A stretch of DNA of 64,000 nucleotides from an uncultured Massilia sp. (GTDB taxonomy: Bacteria; Pseudomonadota; Gammaproteobacteria; Burkholderiales; Burkholderiaceae_D). The position numbers were made by a program, and so were the translations under genes. The stretch is from the NCBI RefSeq assembly GCF_913773735.1, contig NZ_CAJYEB010000044.1, positions 1 through 64,000 on the forward strand, read 5' to 3'. The notes below the pieces were generated by a model. That model was not told where the DNA came from. It ran no database searches and saw nothing but the letters and a program-made list of their open reading frames with translations. Positions 54,882 through 63,209 of the stretch are shown piece after piece. Numbering within the stretch: the stretch's first letter is position 1; each line of letters opens with the position of its first letter.

Positions 54882-55635
54882 ACTTCTTGCCGATGCGCTC
54901 GAGCGTCTGCTCGACCGTCTCGCGCTCGCCCTCGGTGAAGCGCAGCTTGACCGGATACCATTCGAGCGACGGCGCCAGCCACATGTCGAGCGTCTGCTCG
55001 CGCGAGCCGGGCGGCGTGGCGCGCGCCACGTGCACGGCGTCGACCTCGCCCAGCGTGCCGCCCAGTTGCACCTTCTCGCGGCCGACGACGCGGAACGTCC
55101 ACGGATCGGCATCGCGCGGGCCGACCACGAAGAACTGCCATTCCGATCCCGCCTTGAACTTGTCCTTCGCGGCGCGCGCCACGCCCACCAGTTGCCACGA
55201 GATCGACACGCGGTCCTGCTCGCCGCCGCGGATCGGGTAGGTCTTGTCGCCGTCGCTGAAGGAAATCGTCTTCGCGCCGCGGTCGAAGGTGGCCGTCACC
55301 GCCTCCTTGCGGAAGCGCTTGTCGTAGAACTCGTTCGGCGCCAGGCCGTACGCGTCGATGGCGCCGCTGCTGCGGTTTTCGGTCAGCTTGCCCAGCACGG
55401 CCACGCGCGATTCGGCGCTCACGGCATACTTGCCGTCGCCGGCGCGCCAGGTCAGGGTGGCGTCGCCGTTCAGGGCCAGGCCGCGCTGGCGCGCGCTGAT
55501 CGTGTACGCCAGGTCGGCCGACGGCGGCAGGTCGAACTGCCGCTTGACGGACGGGTGCTCGTCGTCGGCCGCATGGGCATTGGCGCCGAGCGCCAGTACG
55601 AAGGCGGCGCCCGCCAGTGTCATCATTGTCTTCAT
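54880..55635 (-). CDS. DUF3108 domain exported protein
   Basis: 251 residues, start preceded by GCAGGAAG. Signal peptide (MKTMMTLAGAAFVLALGANAHA). DUF3108 pattern: FDLPPSADLAYTISARQRGLALNGDATLTWRAGDGKYAVSAESRVAVLGKLTENRSSGAID...EFYDKRFRKEAVTATFDRGAKTISFSDGD and DMWLAPSLEWYPVKLRFTEGERETVEQTLERI. Function of the family is unknown. The stop of the upstream DUF3108-containing gene is 1 bp before this start, so the pair is one unit. Confidence 0.88.
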   Translation of the reverse strand: MKTMMTLAGAAFVLALGANAHAADDEHPSVKRQFDLPPSADLAYTISARQRGLALNGDATLTWRAGDGKYAVSAESRVAVLGKLTENRSSGAIDAYGLAPNEFYDKRFRKEAVTATFDRGAKTISFSDGDKTYPIRGGEQDRVSISWQLVGVARAAKDKFKAGSEWQFFVVGPRDADPWTFRVVGREKVQLGGTLGEVDAVHVARATPPGSREQTLDMWLAPSLEWYPVKLRFTEGERETVEQTLERIGKK

Positions 55636-55636
55636 C

Positions 55637-56800
55637 TCAGCTTCCTGCGTTCTTGGTTACGATATTGCTCACGGTCTGCGTGGTCACGGCGCCATTCGCC
55701 TCTGTATTGCGGATCTGTACCGGATACCAGCCCCGCTCCGGCGCCAGCCACAGCTCCAGGCGCGAATGGTAGGAACCGGGCTTGGGCGGACGCACCAGGC
55801 GCCAGGTGGCGATGCGGCCCAGCTTCGTCTCGATGTCTTCCTGCCCCGCCACCTGGAAACTGTAGATGGCGGCGTCGCGGTCTTCGGCGACCTGGATGTC
55901 GACGGTGCCGGACAGCTGCTGCGGATCGGCCCGCGCGATCGCCGCCAGCTGCAGCGGCAGGCTGGCCTTGTCCTGCGCGTACGGCGCGATGCCGTAGCGG
56001 GCCTGCGAGGCCGAAAACGTCAGCAGGCCGACGTCGCGGCTGAAATGCGAGGCCGTCAACGAACGCCCGCGCCGCTTCTCCGTCATCAAGGTGGGGACGA
56101 ATCCCTCGTCGCCGACCGTGCCCTCGCTCGTCAGCGTGAGCAGGTTCACGTGCGCGAACACGACGCGGATGCCCGCCTCGACGCGCACCTTGTAGCCCGT
56201 CGGCGCGATCGTCCACGACAGCAGCGCGTCGCCATCCCAGCGGGTGCCGTCGGGGTCGATGCGCACCACGTCGAGCGTGATGTCGGCCGGCGGCGGCAGG
56301 TCGACGCGGTAGCGGCGCGCGGCTGGGGCGGCGGGCACGGGAGAAGGCGCGGGCGCATCCGCCTGCTGCTGCGATTGTACGCCGGCCGGCGCGGCGGCGG
56401 CGCTTCCCTGCCCGGCGGCGGCGGCATCGGGCACCGCAGCGGCATCGGTAGCGGCATCGGTGGCGGCCGGCGCGCCCGCGTCCGCCACGGCCACCGGCGG
56501 TACCGGCGGCGGCGATGCAGCGGGCGGCGGTGGCAATGGCGGCAGCGGCGGTGGCGGCACCTCGGGCAGCGGCGGCGGCGATTCCAACGCCGGCTGCGGC
56601 GGCGGCACGGGCGCGGGCGGCGGCGGCGCGTCGTCGGGCACCAGTTGCGCCGTCATGGCGTCGGGCACGCCGGCATGGCGCACGGACGGCCGCCCCAGCT
56701 GGCCGCCGAACCAGTCGAACACGAGCACGTGCAGCAGGACCGTGAGCGCAGCCAATGCCAGTTGCCGGCGACGACGGGTCGATGCGATGACGGTACTCAT
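55637..56800 (-). CDS. Membrane-anchored, proline-rich DUF3108 protein
   Basis: 387 residues from 56800. A membrane segment near residues 12-33 (RRQLALAALTVLLHVLVFDWFGGQ) is followed by a long Pro/Ala-rich linker (PPPPAPVPPPQPALESPPPLPEVPPPPLPPLPPPPAASPPP..., about 45-150) and a DUF3108-like domain (165-387, ending LWLAPERGWYPVQIRNTEANGAVTTQTV). The layout (TM, Pro-rich spacer, periplasmic domain) is TonB-like, so it may span the periplasm, but no TonB domain is present. Upstream of a second DUF3108 gene. Confidence 0.85.
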   Translation of the reverse strand: MSTVIASTRRRRQLALAALTVLLHVLVFDWFGGQLGRPSVRHAGVPDAMTAQLVPDDAPPPPAPVPPPQPALESPPPLPEVPPPPLPPLPPPPAASPPPVPPVAVADAGAPAATDAATDAAAVPDAAAAGQGSAAAAPAGVQSQQQADAPAPSPVPAAPAARRYRVDLPPPADITLDVVRIDPDGTRWDGDALLSWTIAPTGYKVRVEAGIRVVFAHVNLLTLTSEGTVGDEGFVPTLMTEKRRGRSLTASHFSRDVGLLTFSASQARYGIAPYAQDKASLPLQLAAIARADPQQLSGTVDIQVAEDRDAAIYSFQVAGQEDIETKLGRIATWRLVRPPKPGSYHSRLELWLAPERGWYPVQIRNTEANGAVTTQTVSNIVTKNAGS

Positions 56801-56920
56801 GCGCCTAGTGTAGCGTGTCCGGACCGCGGCTGCCCGGATCGGCGCCTGCGCGAATGGCTTTGAGGCCGCCCGCTTATCTGCTAGGCTGTTCCGGATACGG
56901 ATCAACGGAGCGAGACGACC

Positions 56921-57718
56921 ATGCTGAAACCACCTGCCTCCACCATTCCCGGGATGACGGACACGCTGGACTTCGTCAAGAACCTGTGGGGATCGATGCA
57001 CCTTCCCGGCGCCAGCCTGCCGGGCATGTCCGGCATGGCCGGGCCGCCGCTGTCGATCGAAGACCTCGACAAGCGCATCGCCGACCTGAAGGCCGTCGAG
57101 TCCTGGCTGAACCTGAACCTGGGCATGCTGCGCGGCTCCATCCAGGCGCTCGAAGTCCAGCGCGGCACGCTGGCCACGCTCAAGTCGATGAGCGCCTCGA
57201 TGGCCGAGGCCATGCGCCAGTCCGGCGTCAGCGCCGAGAAGATGGCCGCGATGCCGTTCACGTCCTTCTTCGGCGCGCCGGCGCAGTCGCCGTCGTCGTC
57301 GTCGCCGTCGTCAGCGCCACCGGCGCAGGGCGCGGCGGCCAGCAGGCCGGCCAAGCCCGCCGAGGCCGCCGCTGCGGCGCCCGCGCCGCAACCCTCCGCG
57401 GCGGGCGGCGGCTCGGCCCAGCCCGGCACCGCGACGCCGCTGCCGCCAGCCGGCGGCGCGCCGGACAATGCCGCCGCCGCGGCGGCCGCCGCCATGGGCG
57501 TGCCGGCCGCCATGGCCTGGTGGAACATGCTGCAAGATCAATTCACCCAGGCCGTGAGCGCGGCGATGACGCCGGCGGACGGGGCCGGCATCAAGAAGCC
57601 GGAGCAGGAAGCCGGGCCGCAGCAGGACGGACCGGCGGCCGATGCGCCGCCCGCGGCGGGGCGGGCCGGCGGCAACGGCAAGGTGCGGGCGGGCCGGCCG
57701 AAGGCGGACAAGGCTTGA
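56921..57718 (+). CDS. phaM: PhaM, PHA granule and nucleoid-linking regulator
   Basis: 265 residues. MTDTLDFVKNLWGSMHLPG and LSIEDLDKRIADLKAVESWLNLNLGMLRGSIQALEVQRGTLATLKSM are the conserved PhaM segment; the rest is Ala/Pro-rich with a C-terminal basic tail (KVRAGRPKADKA) similar to the DNA-binding tail of Ralstonia PhaM. In that organism PhaM activates PHA synthase and links granules to the nucleoid. Implies PHB-type storage in the host, though phaC/phaB are not in the window. Stop 3 bp before a GGGTGGACGG repeat. Confidence 0.88.
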   Translation: MLKPPASTIPGMTDTLDFVKNLWGSMHLPGASLPGMSGMAGPPLSIEDLDKRIADLKAVESWLNLNLGMLRGSIQALEVQRGTLATLKSMSASMAEAMRQSGVSAEKMAAMPFTSFFGAPAQSPSSSSPSSAPPAQGAAASRPAKPAEAAAAAPAPQPSAAGGGSAQPGTATPLPPAGGAPDNAAAAAAAAMGVPAAMAWWNMLQDQFTQAVSAAMTPADGAGIKKPEQEAGPQQDGPAADAPPAAGRAGGNGKVRAGRPKADKA

Positions 57719-57720
57719 CG

Positions 57721-57842
57721 CAGGGTGGACGGGTTTCCCGTCCATGCCGCGATACGCGCCAGCCGGTTTGCCGCGCACGGGATCGGCGCCGGAGTGATGC
57801 AGGTGCCGCCCGAACGCGTGGACGGCACAGCCGTCCCCCCTG
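57721..57842. repeat. GGGTGGACGG palindromic element between convergent genes
   Basis: Two hairpins: TGGACGGG-TTT-CCCGTCCA (57726-57744) and GGACGGC-ACA-GCCGTCC (57820-57836), with near-inverted ends (CAGGGTGGACGG / CCGTCCCCCCTG). Same family as 29015-29198 and 48084-48140. Confidence 0.75.
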
Positions 57843-57875
57843 CCACCGCCGGTTCGACGACCCGGCCAGTGCGGG

Positions 57876-59582
57876 TCACGCCACCTCGTCGACCCTGGCG
57901 GCGTCCTTGCCGTCTTCCTTGTCCTGTTCCGCCGCCGGCTGCAGCAGCGCCAGCTGCTCCATCAGCTGCGCGAAACGCTGCTGGCCGGGCAGCAGGCGGT
58001 CGACGTGGTGCAGCACCTCGTAGGCCTCGGCCGACAGCGCCGGATCGTAGCCCTGCTGCTGCATCGTCGACACGAGGATCTGGGCGGCATTGAACAGGAT
58101 GCGCTGGTTGTTCGGCACCTTGCGGCGCGCGTCGCGCATCCAGGCGACGGCCTCGCCCAGCCGGCCCGTCTTCCACAGCAGCACGCCCTGGTTCATCAGG
58201 TCGGTCGCTTCCTTCTTCGACGCCTGGATCAGCGCCAGGCCCTCGTCGCCCAGGCGCGCCTTGTCGAAGATCTTCTGCACGTCCTCCAGCAGCAACGGAT
58301 TGTCGTGGTTGTTGCGGATCACGTAGCACAGCAGCTCGACCGGCGCCTCCTTCACGCCGACGGCGAACAGCAGCGTCGCCAGTTCCAGGCAGGTGCCGAT
58401 GTCGGGCCGTTCCGCCGTCGCCTTCAAGAGCGCCTCGAGCTCGTCGCCGGCCTGGCGCGCACGCCGGAAGTCCCCGCTCTCGTGGTACACGAGGCCCTCG
58501 GTGACCTTGGCGCGCAGCGGGATGTCGGGCTGCTCGGCGCCGAATTCGCGCTGGGCCGCCAGCAGCAGGCGCAGCGCTTCCTTGGGGTCGTTCTTCTGGC
58601 CGTGCACGCGCGCCAGGCCCACGTAGGCGTCGGCCGTCTTCATGACGGAGTATTCGCCGATCGCGATGCACTTGCGGAAGGCCTTCTCGGCCAGCGGCAC
58701 GTTGCCGATCTTCAGGGCGATATTGCCCAGGTTGCGCTGGCGCGGCACGGAGTTCGGCGACAGCGTGGCGGCGCGCTCCAGGATCGCGCAGGACTCTTCC
58801 GGCTTGCCCATGTTCTGGTAGGCCAGCGCCAGCTGGTCGTAGGCCTCGATGAAATGGCGGTTTTCCGCGATCACGCCCTGGAACAGCTGGCGCGCCTGCT
58901 CGAACTCGCCGTTGGCCATGCGGATCTTGGCGATGCCCACGCGCGCCCACTGGTATTCGCGCTGTTCGAGCACGCGCTCGTACACCTCGCGCGCCCGGGC
59001 CGGCTCGCCGCTTTTTTCCATCAGGCGCGCCTTCATGCGCAGCAGGTCGAGCTCGTGGGCCTTGTGCGCCTCGATCTGGGCATCGCACAGCTTCGCCGCG
59101 CGCAGGTAATCCTTTTCGGCATAGGCCTGGTCGATCAGGCGGAAGATCTGCTTGCGGTGCCAGACGCGGTTCAGGCGCGTGAGCAGCACGCCCTCGGTGA
59201 TCGGCTTGATCAGGTAGGCATCCGGCTGGTGCTCGGCCGCGCCCATCACGGATTCCACGCTCTTCTCGGCCGACACCATCAGCCATACCGTGCTCGGGTT
59301 GACCAGGTTGCGCGCGCGCGCCTCTTCCAGCACCTGCTGCCCGTTCTTGCCGTCGCCCAGGTTGAAATCGCACAGCACCACGTCGTAGCGGATGCGCGAG
59401 AGCAGGCCGACGGCCTCGCCGCCGGACGAGGCCTGGTCGATGTTCTTCGCGCCCAGGCTGCGCAGGCTCTCGCGCAGCAGCTGGCGCACGCCGACGAAAT
59501 CGTCGACCACCAGGTAGTTCTTGTCGGCCCAGTCGACCTGGTCGGCGCCGTTGCCGGCCGCGCCGCTCGACGGGGCACTCAT
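57876..59582 (-). CDS. Response regulator with tetratricopeptide repeats
   Basis: 568 residues. Receiver domain 20-140 (YLVVDDFVGVRQLLRESLRSLGAKNIDQASSGGEAVGLLSRIRYDVVLCDFNLGDG) with phospho-Asp in LCDFNLGDG, then about 400 residues of tetratricopeptide-like helices (ARAREVYERVLEQREYQWARVGIAKI, EAYDQLALAYQNMGKPEESCAILERA, VPRQRNLGNIALKIGNVPLAEKAFRKCI). No DNA-binding output, so a protein-interaction output is likely. Overlaps the histidine kinase gene by 4 nt, so the two are a pair. Confidence 0.92.
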   Translation of the reverse strand: MSAPSSGAAGNGADQVDWADKNYLVVDDFVGVRQLLRESLRSLGAKNIDQASSGGEAVGLLSRIRYDVVLCDFNLGDGKNGQQVLEEARARNLVNPSTVWLMVSAEKSVESVMGAAEHQPDAYLIKPITEGVLLTRLNRVWHRKQIFRLIDQAYAEKDYLRAAKLCDAQIEAHKAHELDLLRMKARLMEKSGEPARAREVYERVLEQREYQWARVGIAKIRMANGEFEQARQLFQGVIAENRHFIEAYDQLALAYQNMGKPEESCAILERAATLSPNSVPRQRNLGNIALKIGNVPLAEKAFRKCIAIGEYSVMKTADAYVGLARVHGQKNDPKEALRLLLAAQREFGAEQPDIPLRAKVTEGLVYHESGDFRRARQAGDELEALLKATAERPDIGTCLELATLLFAVGVKEAPVELLCYVIRNNHDNPLLLEDVQKIFDKARLGDEGLALIQASKKEATDLMNQGVLLWKTGRLGEAVAWMRDARRKVPNNQRILFNAAQILVSTMQQQGYDPALSAEAYEVLHHVDRLLPGQQRFAQLMEQLALLQPAAEQDKEDGKDAARVDEVA

Positions 59583-60283
59583 GGCAGCGTCAGGATGAAG
59601 CAGCCGCCGCCGTAGCGGCCGCCGTTTTCCAGGTGCAGCGCGCCATGGCGGCCGCGGTGGCGGTGCATCTTCGCCACTTCGCTGGAGAAGTACAGGCCCA
59701 GGCCGGTGCTGTTGGTGAGGAAGTTGACGCCGACGTCGCGCGCCGCGCTGGCGCCGGCCTTGAGCAGCGCCGGCGGATAGCCCGGGCCGTTGTCCTCGAC
59801 GCGCAGCGCGAGGCAGCCGTCGGTCTCGCGGATCGCCAGGCGCACGGTATCGCAGGTGTAGTGGATGGCATTGTTGATCGCGTGCGACAGCACGCCCACC
59901 ACCAGGTCCTCGTCGACGTGCCAGACCAGGTCGCGGTCGTAGTCGAGTTCCAGGCGGATGCCGCGCGAGCCCAGCAGCACGCGCGCGATCGCCACGACCT
60001 GGTCGACCAGGTGGCCCATCTCGAGCGGCTGCAGGTCGAACGGGTAGTCCGGCTTGCCGACCTTCTTGTACAGCGCCAGCAGCTGCATCAGGTTGTCGTT
60101 CAGGCGCTTGGTCTGGTACAGCATGTGCGCCAGCTGCGGATAGGCGGGATCCGTCCCGGACGCGTCCGCGATCAGGCGCTCCAGCGTGCCGGACAGCACG
60201 CTGATCGAGTTCTTCATGTCGTGCGCGGTCGAGGCAAGGAACAGGAATAGTTCGTGCTCGTGCGGATGTTGGGGTTCGTCCAT
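59579..60283 (-). CDS. Cytosolic histidine kinase-like protein
   Basis: 234 residues. A HisKA-like helix with STAHDMKNSISVLSGTLERL (phospho-His20 or 21 region), dimer helix, and HATPase: VVGVLSHAINNAIHYTCDTVRLAIRE, VEDNGPGYP, LLTNSTGLGLYFSSEVAKMH, GGRYGGGCFILTL. It has no sensor domain, so input must come from a partner. The ATG of the REC-TPR gene overlaps its stop; together they resemble a minimal two-component pair. Confidence 0.88.
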   Translation of the reverse strand: MDEPQHPHEHELFLFLASTAHDMKNSISVLSGTLERLIADASGTDPAYPQLAHMLYQTKRLNDNLMQLLALYKKVGKPDYPFDLQPLEMGHLVDQVVAIARVLLGSRGIRLELDYDRDLVWHVDEDLVVGVLSHAINNAIHYTCDTVRLAIRETDGCLALRVEDNGPGYPPALLKAGASAARDVGVNFLTNSTGLGLYFSSEVAKMHRHRGRHGALHLENGGRYGGGCFILTLP

Positions 60284-60349
60284 GGCCGTCAGTAAAAATG
60301 TTTCCTGACGTTAATTATAGCGTTGGAACTTCCAGTTGCAGGACAAGGA

Positions 60350-62011
60350 TCAACAGTCGGGCGCCTGCGGACCGCGCGGACTGCGGCGTGCGCGCAACAC
60401 GAAGCGCGCCGGGTCCAGCGCGTCCACCAGGCTCGCTTCCAGCGGCAGCGGCTCGCCCTCGATCTGGGCGGCCAGCAGCTCGGCCGCCAGGCCGGCCCAG
60501 ATCAGGCCGCGCGAGGCATAGCCCAGCAGCGCGTACAGGCCGGGATGGCGCGGCACGTCGCGCAGGCGCTCGGTGCTGCCGGCGGCAGCGAAATCCGGCA
60601 GGCGGCCGACCAGCGGCAGGCGGTCCGGCGCGACGGTGCGGAACCCCACGCGGCCCTGCAGCGGGGCGCCTGCGGCCGCGTGCGGGTCGGACAGCAGGCC
60701 GCGCAGCTTGTCCAGGTTTTCCGCATGGCTGGCGGGCGACAGCTGCGGATCGGGGTCGAGGTCGTAGGTCGCGCCGGCGCTGCACAGGCCGTCGCGCGGC
60801 GGGGTCAGGTAGGCTTCGCGGCACAGCACGACGGGCAGCGCCGGCAGCATGGCGGCCGGCACGTGGCTGACCTGGCCGCGCATCGCCGTCAGCGGCAGCG
60901 GCGCCGCCTGCGCGATGCGCGCCGCGCCGGCGCCGTTGGCCAGCACCAGGTTGGGCGCATGCGCGATGGCCGTGCCGGCGGCGTCGCGCACCTCCCACTG
61001 TGCGCCGTTGCGCTCGATCGTCACGTCGCCGACGCCGAAGCGCTGTTCGAGCCGGCTGCCGCAGGCGGCCAGCAGCGCCGCGCAGACGCTGGCGGGACGG
61101 GCCCAGCCGCCCTGCCGGAACAGCCAGCCGCCGTCCGGCGCCGGCAGGCCGAGCAGGGCCTGCGCGGCCGCCGGCTCCAGCCATTCGGCGAAGTCGCGCG
61201 CGATGGCGCCGCTGGCGGCGATCGCGCGCGCGACGTCGGCATGCTTGCTGTCGCGCGCCAGCTGCAGCACGCCGCAGGCATCGCCCTCGATGGCGCGGCC
61301 GATGCCGCCCAGGCGCTCCCAGTGGCGCAGCGCGAACAGGAAGGCGGCGCGCGTCAGGCGCGTCGGGACGTTGTCGTCCTTCGACAGCAGCGGCATGAAG
61401 ATGCCGGCGCGGTTGCCCGAGGCTTCCATCGCCGGCTGCGGATGGCGCTCGACCAGCGTCACCTGCCAGCCGCGCGCGCACAGGCGCTCGGCCGCGGCGC
61501 AGCCGGCGATGCCGCCGCCGAGCACGATGGCGCGCCGCTCCGGCGCCGGCGGCGGCGCCGGGCGCGGCTTGCGGCTGGCGAAGCGCGCGCGCTGGCCGTC
61601 GGCCTCGAACACGAAGCCCTGGGCCTGCAGCGCCGCCACCTGTTCCGCGCTCAACCCATGGCCCAGCAGCTGGGCGCCGGCATTCGCCACGCGCGCCAGC
61701 GGCCGGACGAAGGCGGTGCCGGCCTGCTCCAGGCCGTTCAGCCGGAACAGGTCGACGCGCGCCGACAGCTGGGCCAGCGCCGTCTCCAGCGGCGCGCTGA
61801 CCAGGTCCAGGGTCAGGCCGTGCTCGGCCTGCGGGATGCGGTGGAAGCCCGGCGGCAGGTGGTTGCAGACGGCGATCAGGTGCAGGTGCGGCGGGCGGTG
61901 CGGATCGGTGCGCCAGACGTCGGTGAGCACGCCGACGTCGGCGCCGCCCGCATGGCGCGAGTCGAAGACGGTGTAGCGCGCGCAGGCGTTCCAGTACTCG
62001 CGGATGTCCAT
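60350..62011 (-). CDS. mnmC: MnmC-like tRNA-modification oxidoreductase with a shortened methyltransferase half
   Basis: 553 residues, versus about 660 in E. coli. The FAD domain is intact: GGGIAG at 165-170 (IVLGGGIAGCAAAERL) with ERHP after strand 2, and the MnmC-type AEAYLTPP and YGYASRGLIWAGL segments. The N-terminal 150 residues retain only pieces of the methyltransferase domain (YTVFDSRHAGGADVGVLTDVWR aligned by eye to the SAM motif LETGFGTG), which looks degraded and shorter. It probably keeps the cmnm5-to-nm5 oxidase activity; methylation would need another enzyme or be lost. Starts 4 bp after tag. Confidence 0.85.
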   Translation of the reverse strand: MDIREYWNACARYTVFDSRHAGGADVGVLTDVWRTDPHRPPHLHLIAVCNHLPPGFHRIPQAEHGLTLDLVSAPLETALAQLSARVDLFRLNGLEQAGTAFVRPLARVANAGAQLLGHGLSAEQVAALQAQGFVFEADGQRARFASRKPRPAPPPAPERRAIVLGGGIAGCAAAERLCARGWQVTLVERHPQPAMEASGNRAGIFMPLLSKDDNVPTRLTRAAFLFALRHWERLGGIGRAIEGDACGVLQLARDSKHADVARAIAASGAIARDFAEWLEPAAAQALLGLPAPDGGWLFRQGGWARPASVCAALLAACGSRLEQRFGVGDVTIERNGAQWEVRDAAGTAIAHAPNLVLANGAGAARIAQAAPLPLTAMRGQVSHVPAAMLPALPVVLCREAYLTPPRDGLCSAGATYDLDPDPQLSPASHAENLDKLRGLLSDPHAAAGAPLQGRVGFRTVAPDRLPLVGRLPDFAAAGSTERLRDVPRHPGLYALLGYASRGLIWAGLAAELLAAQIEGEPLPLEASLVDALDPARFVLRARRSPRGPQAPDC

Positions 62012-62015
62012 GGCG

Positions 62016-62582
62016 TCAAGCCCGGCGCAGGCGGCACAGGCAGCCGCGGTCGTGGTCGTCGACCATGCCGATGCCCTGCATGTAGGCGTAGATGATGGTC
62101 GAGCCGACGAACTTGAAGCCGCGCTTGGCCAGGTCCTTGGCGATGCGGTCGGACAGTTCGGTGCGGGCGGGACGCGCGCTCGTGTCCCAGTCGTTGACGA
62201 TGGGCTTGCCGTCGACGTAGGCCCACAGCCAGCCGTCCAGCGTCAGGCCCTCGGCGCGCATGCGCAGGTAGGCCTTGGCGTTGTTGATGGCCGCAGCCAC
62301 CTTCAGGCGGTTGCGCACGATGCCGGGGTTGGCCAGCAGCGCGGCCACCTTGGCGTCGTCGTAGGCCGCGATCTTGTCGGCGTCCCAGCCGTCGAACGCG
62401 GCGCGGTAGCTGTCGCGCTTGTTCAAGATGGTTTCCCACGACAGGCCCGCTTGCGCCCCTTCGAGGTTGAGCATCTCGAACAGCGTCGTCTCGTCATGGC
62501 ACGGCACGCCCCATTCGTGGTCGTGGTAGGCGATGTAGCGCGGGTTGGCCATATTGGCCCAGGAGCAGCGGATCTCGTTCAT
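62016..62582 (-). CDS. tag: DNA-3-methyladenine glycosylase I
   Basis: 188 residues. MNEIRCSWANMANPRYIAYHDHEWG is the typical N terminus, with the zinc-binding Cys6 and His, and LEGAQAGLSWETILNKRDSYRAAFDGWD contains the conserved catalytic-site Glu in LEG. The C-terminal HDRGCLCRL provides the rest of the zinc snap. Removes 3-methyladenine from alkylated DNA. First gene of a tag-mnmC unit; the gap to mnmC is 4 bp. Confidence 0.95.
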   Translation of the reverse strand: MNEIRCSWANMANPRYIAYHDHEWGVPCHDETTLFEMLNLEGAQAGLSWETILNKRDSYRAAFDGWDADKIAAYDDAKVAALLANPGIVRNRLKVAAAINNAKAYLRMRAEGLTLDGWLWAYVDGKPIVNDWDTSARPARTELSDRIAKDLAKRGFKFVGSTIIYAYMQGIGMVDDHDRGCLCRLRRA

Positions 62583-62698
62583 GGCGCCAGTATACGCCGC
62601 CGCCGCGCGGCGGCAATGGCGGCGATCGGTCATGCCTGCCGGAACCACGCCGGCCACTGTTGCCCGCTGGCCGTCGGCCTGGTCCGACAGCATGGCGC

Positions 62699-62851
62699 GT
62701 CCTCGATTACCCATCGCGCATCTTGAGGACCGGGGCGCCGTCCCAATCTGCTGAACATCCTCCGGTGGTAACACTGGTGGCTCCCTGTCTCCTCCAAGTG
62801 ATCGGCTTGGATTGGCCGCCCGGCGCAGCACTGCGCGGGCGGCATTTTTTT
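62699..62851 (+). ncRNA. Candidate structured RNA ending in a terminator
   Basis: The 300-bp gap 62583-62882 holds no convincing gene on either strand. On the plus strand it shows consecutive hairpins: GTCCTC/GAGGAC (62699-62704, 62725-62730); CCTCCGGTG-GTAA-CACTGGTGG (62759-62780, one mismatch, GNRA-like loop); TCCAAG/CTTGGA (62793-62811); then a strong terminator (62815-62851). No plus-strand gene ends here. It does not match the riboswitch, 6S or SRP RNA patterns I know. Existence as a transcript is inferred only from the terminator and foldability. Confidence 0.35.
62815..62851 (+). terminator. Strong rho-independent terminator with no upstream gene
   Basis: Stem GCCGCCC + GCGCAG paired with CTGCGC + GGGCGGC (13 bp with one bulged G), loop CA, followed by ATTTTTTT (T-run 62845-62851). 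The T-run orientation is plus strand, where no protein gene ends. Confidence 0.8.
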
Positions 62852-62882
62852 GGCGCCGCGCAGGCTGGGCGCCGTCGTCGTT

Positions 62883-63209
62883 TCAGGCGCAGCCGGCCGT
62901 CAACAGCAACGGCACCCCGTTCCACGTCACGGCCACCAGCGCGAGCACGGCCAGCACCAGGCGCGCCCAGTCAAGCAGTCCGGCATGCGGGCTATGCGGC
63001 ACGTGGCGGGCGCGCCAGGCCAGCCAGGCGCAGGCGCCGATCGCCAGCACGGTGGCGCCGCCGAGCAATGCGCGGTCGGGTCCGCCCGCGCGCAGGCCGC
63101 CCGGGCTGCACTGCGCCGCCGCCGTGCCGTACAGGAAGGCGAAATGCAGGATCCACACCAGCAGCGGCAGGGTCGCGCGCAGGCAACGGCGCAAGAATCG
63201 CTCGTCCAT
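62883..63209 (-). CDS. Small membrane protein of the cytochrome oxidase cluster
   Basis: 108 residues. MDERFLRRCLRATLPLLVWILHFAFLYGTAAAQ with at least three hydrophobic segments, ending WNGVPLLLTAGCA. Two ATGs (63212 and 63209) overlap the oxidase stop; 63209 has the better GGAG spacing. The family is unknown, but the location suggests a cytochrome oxidase accessory subunit. Confidence 0.65.
   Translation of the reverse strand: MDERFLRRCLRATLPLLVWILHFAFLYGTAAAQCSPGGLRAGGPDRALLGGATVLAIGACAWLAWRARHVPHSPHAGLLDWARLVLAVLALVAVTWNGVPLLLTAGCA

Noticed and set aside
62545-62754. Plus-strand protein of 69 residues in the tag upstream gap
   Set aside because: It overlaps the tag start, has no ribosome site and no plausible composition; the RNA/terminator interpretation fits better.
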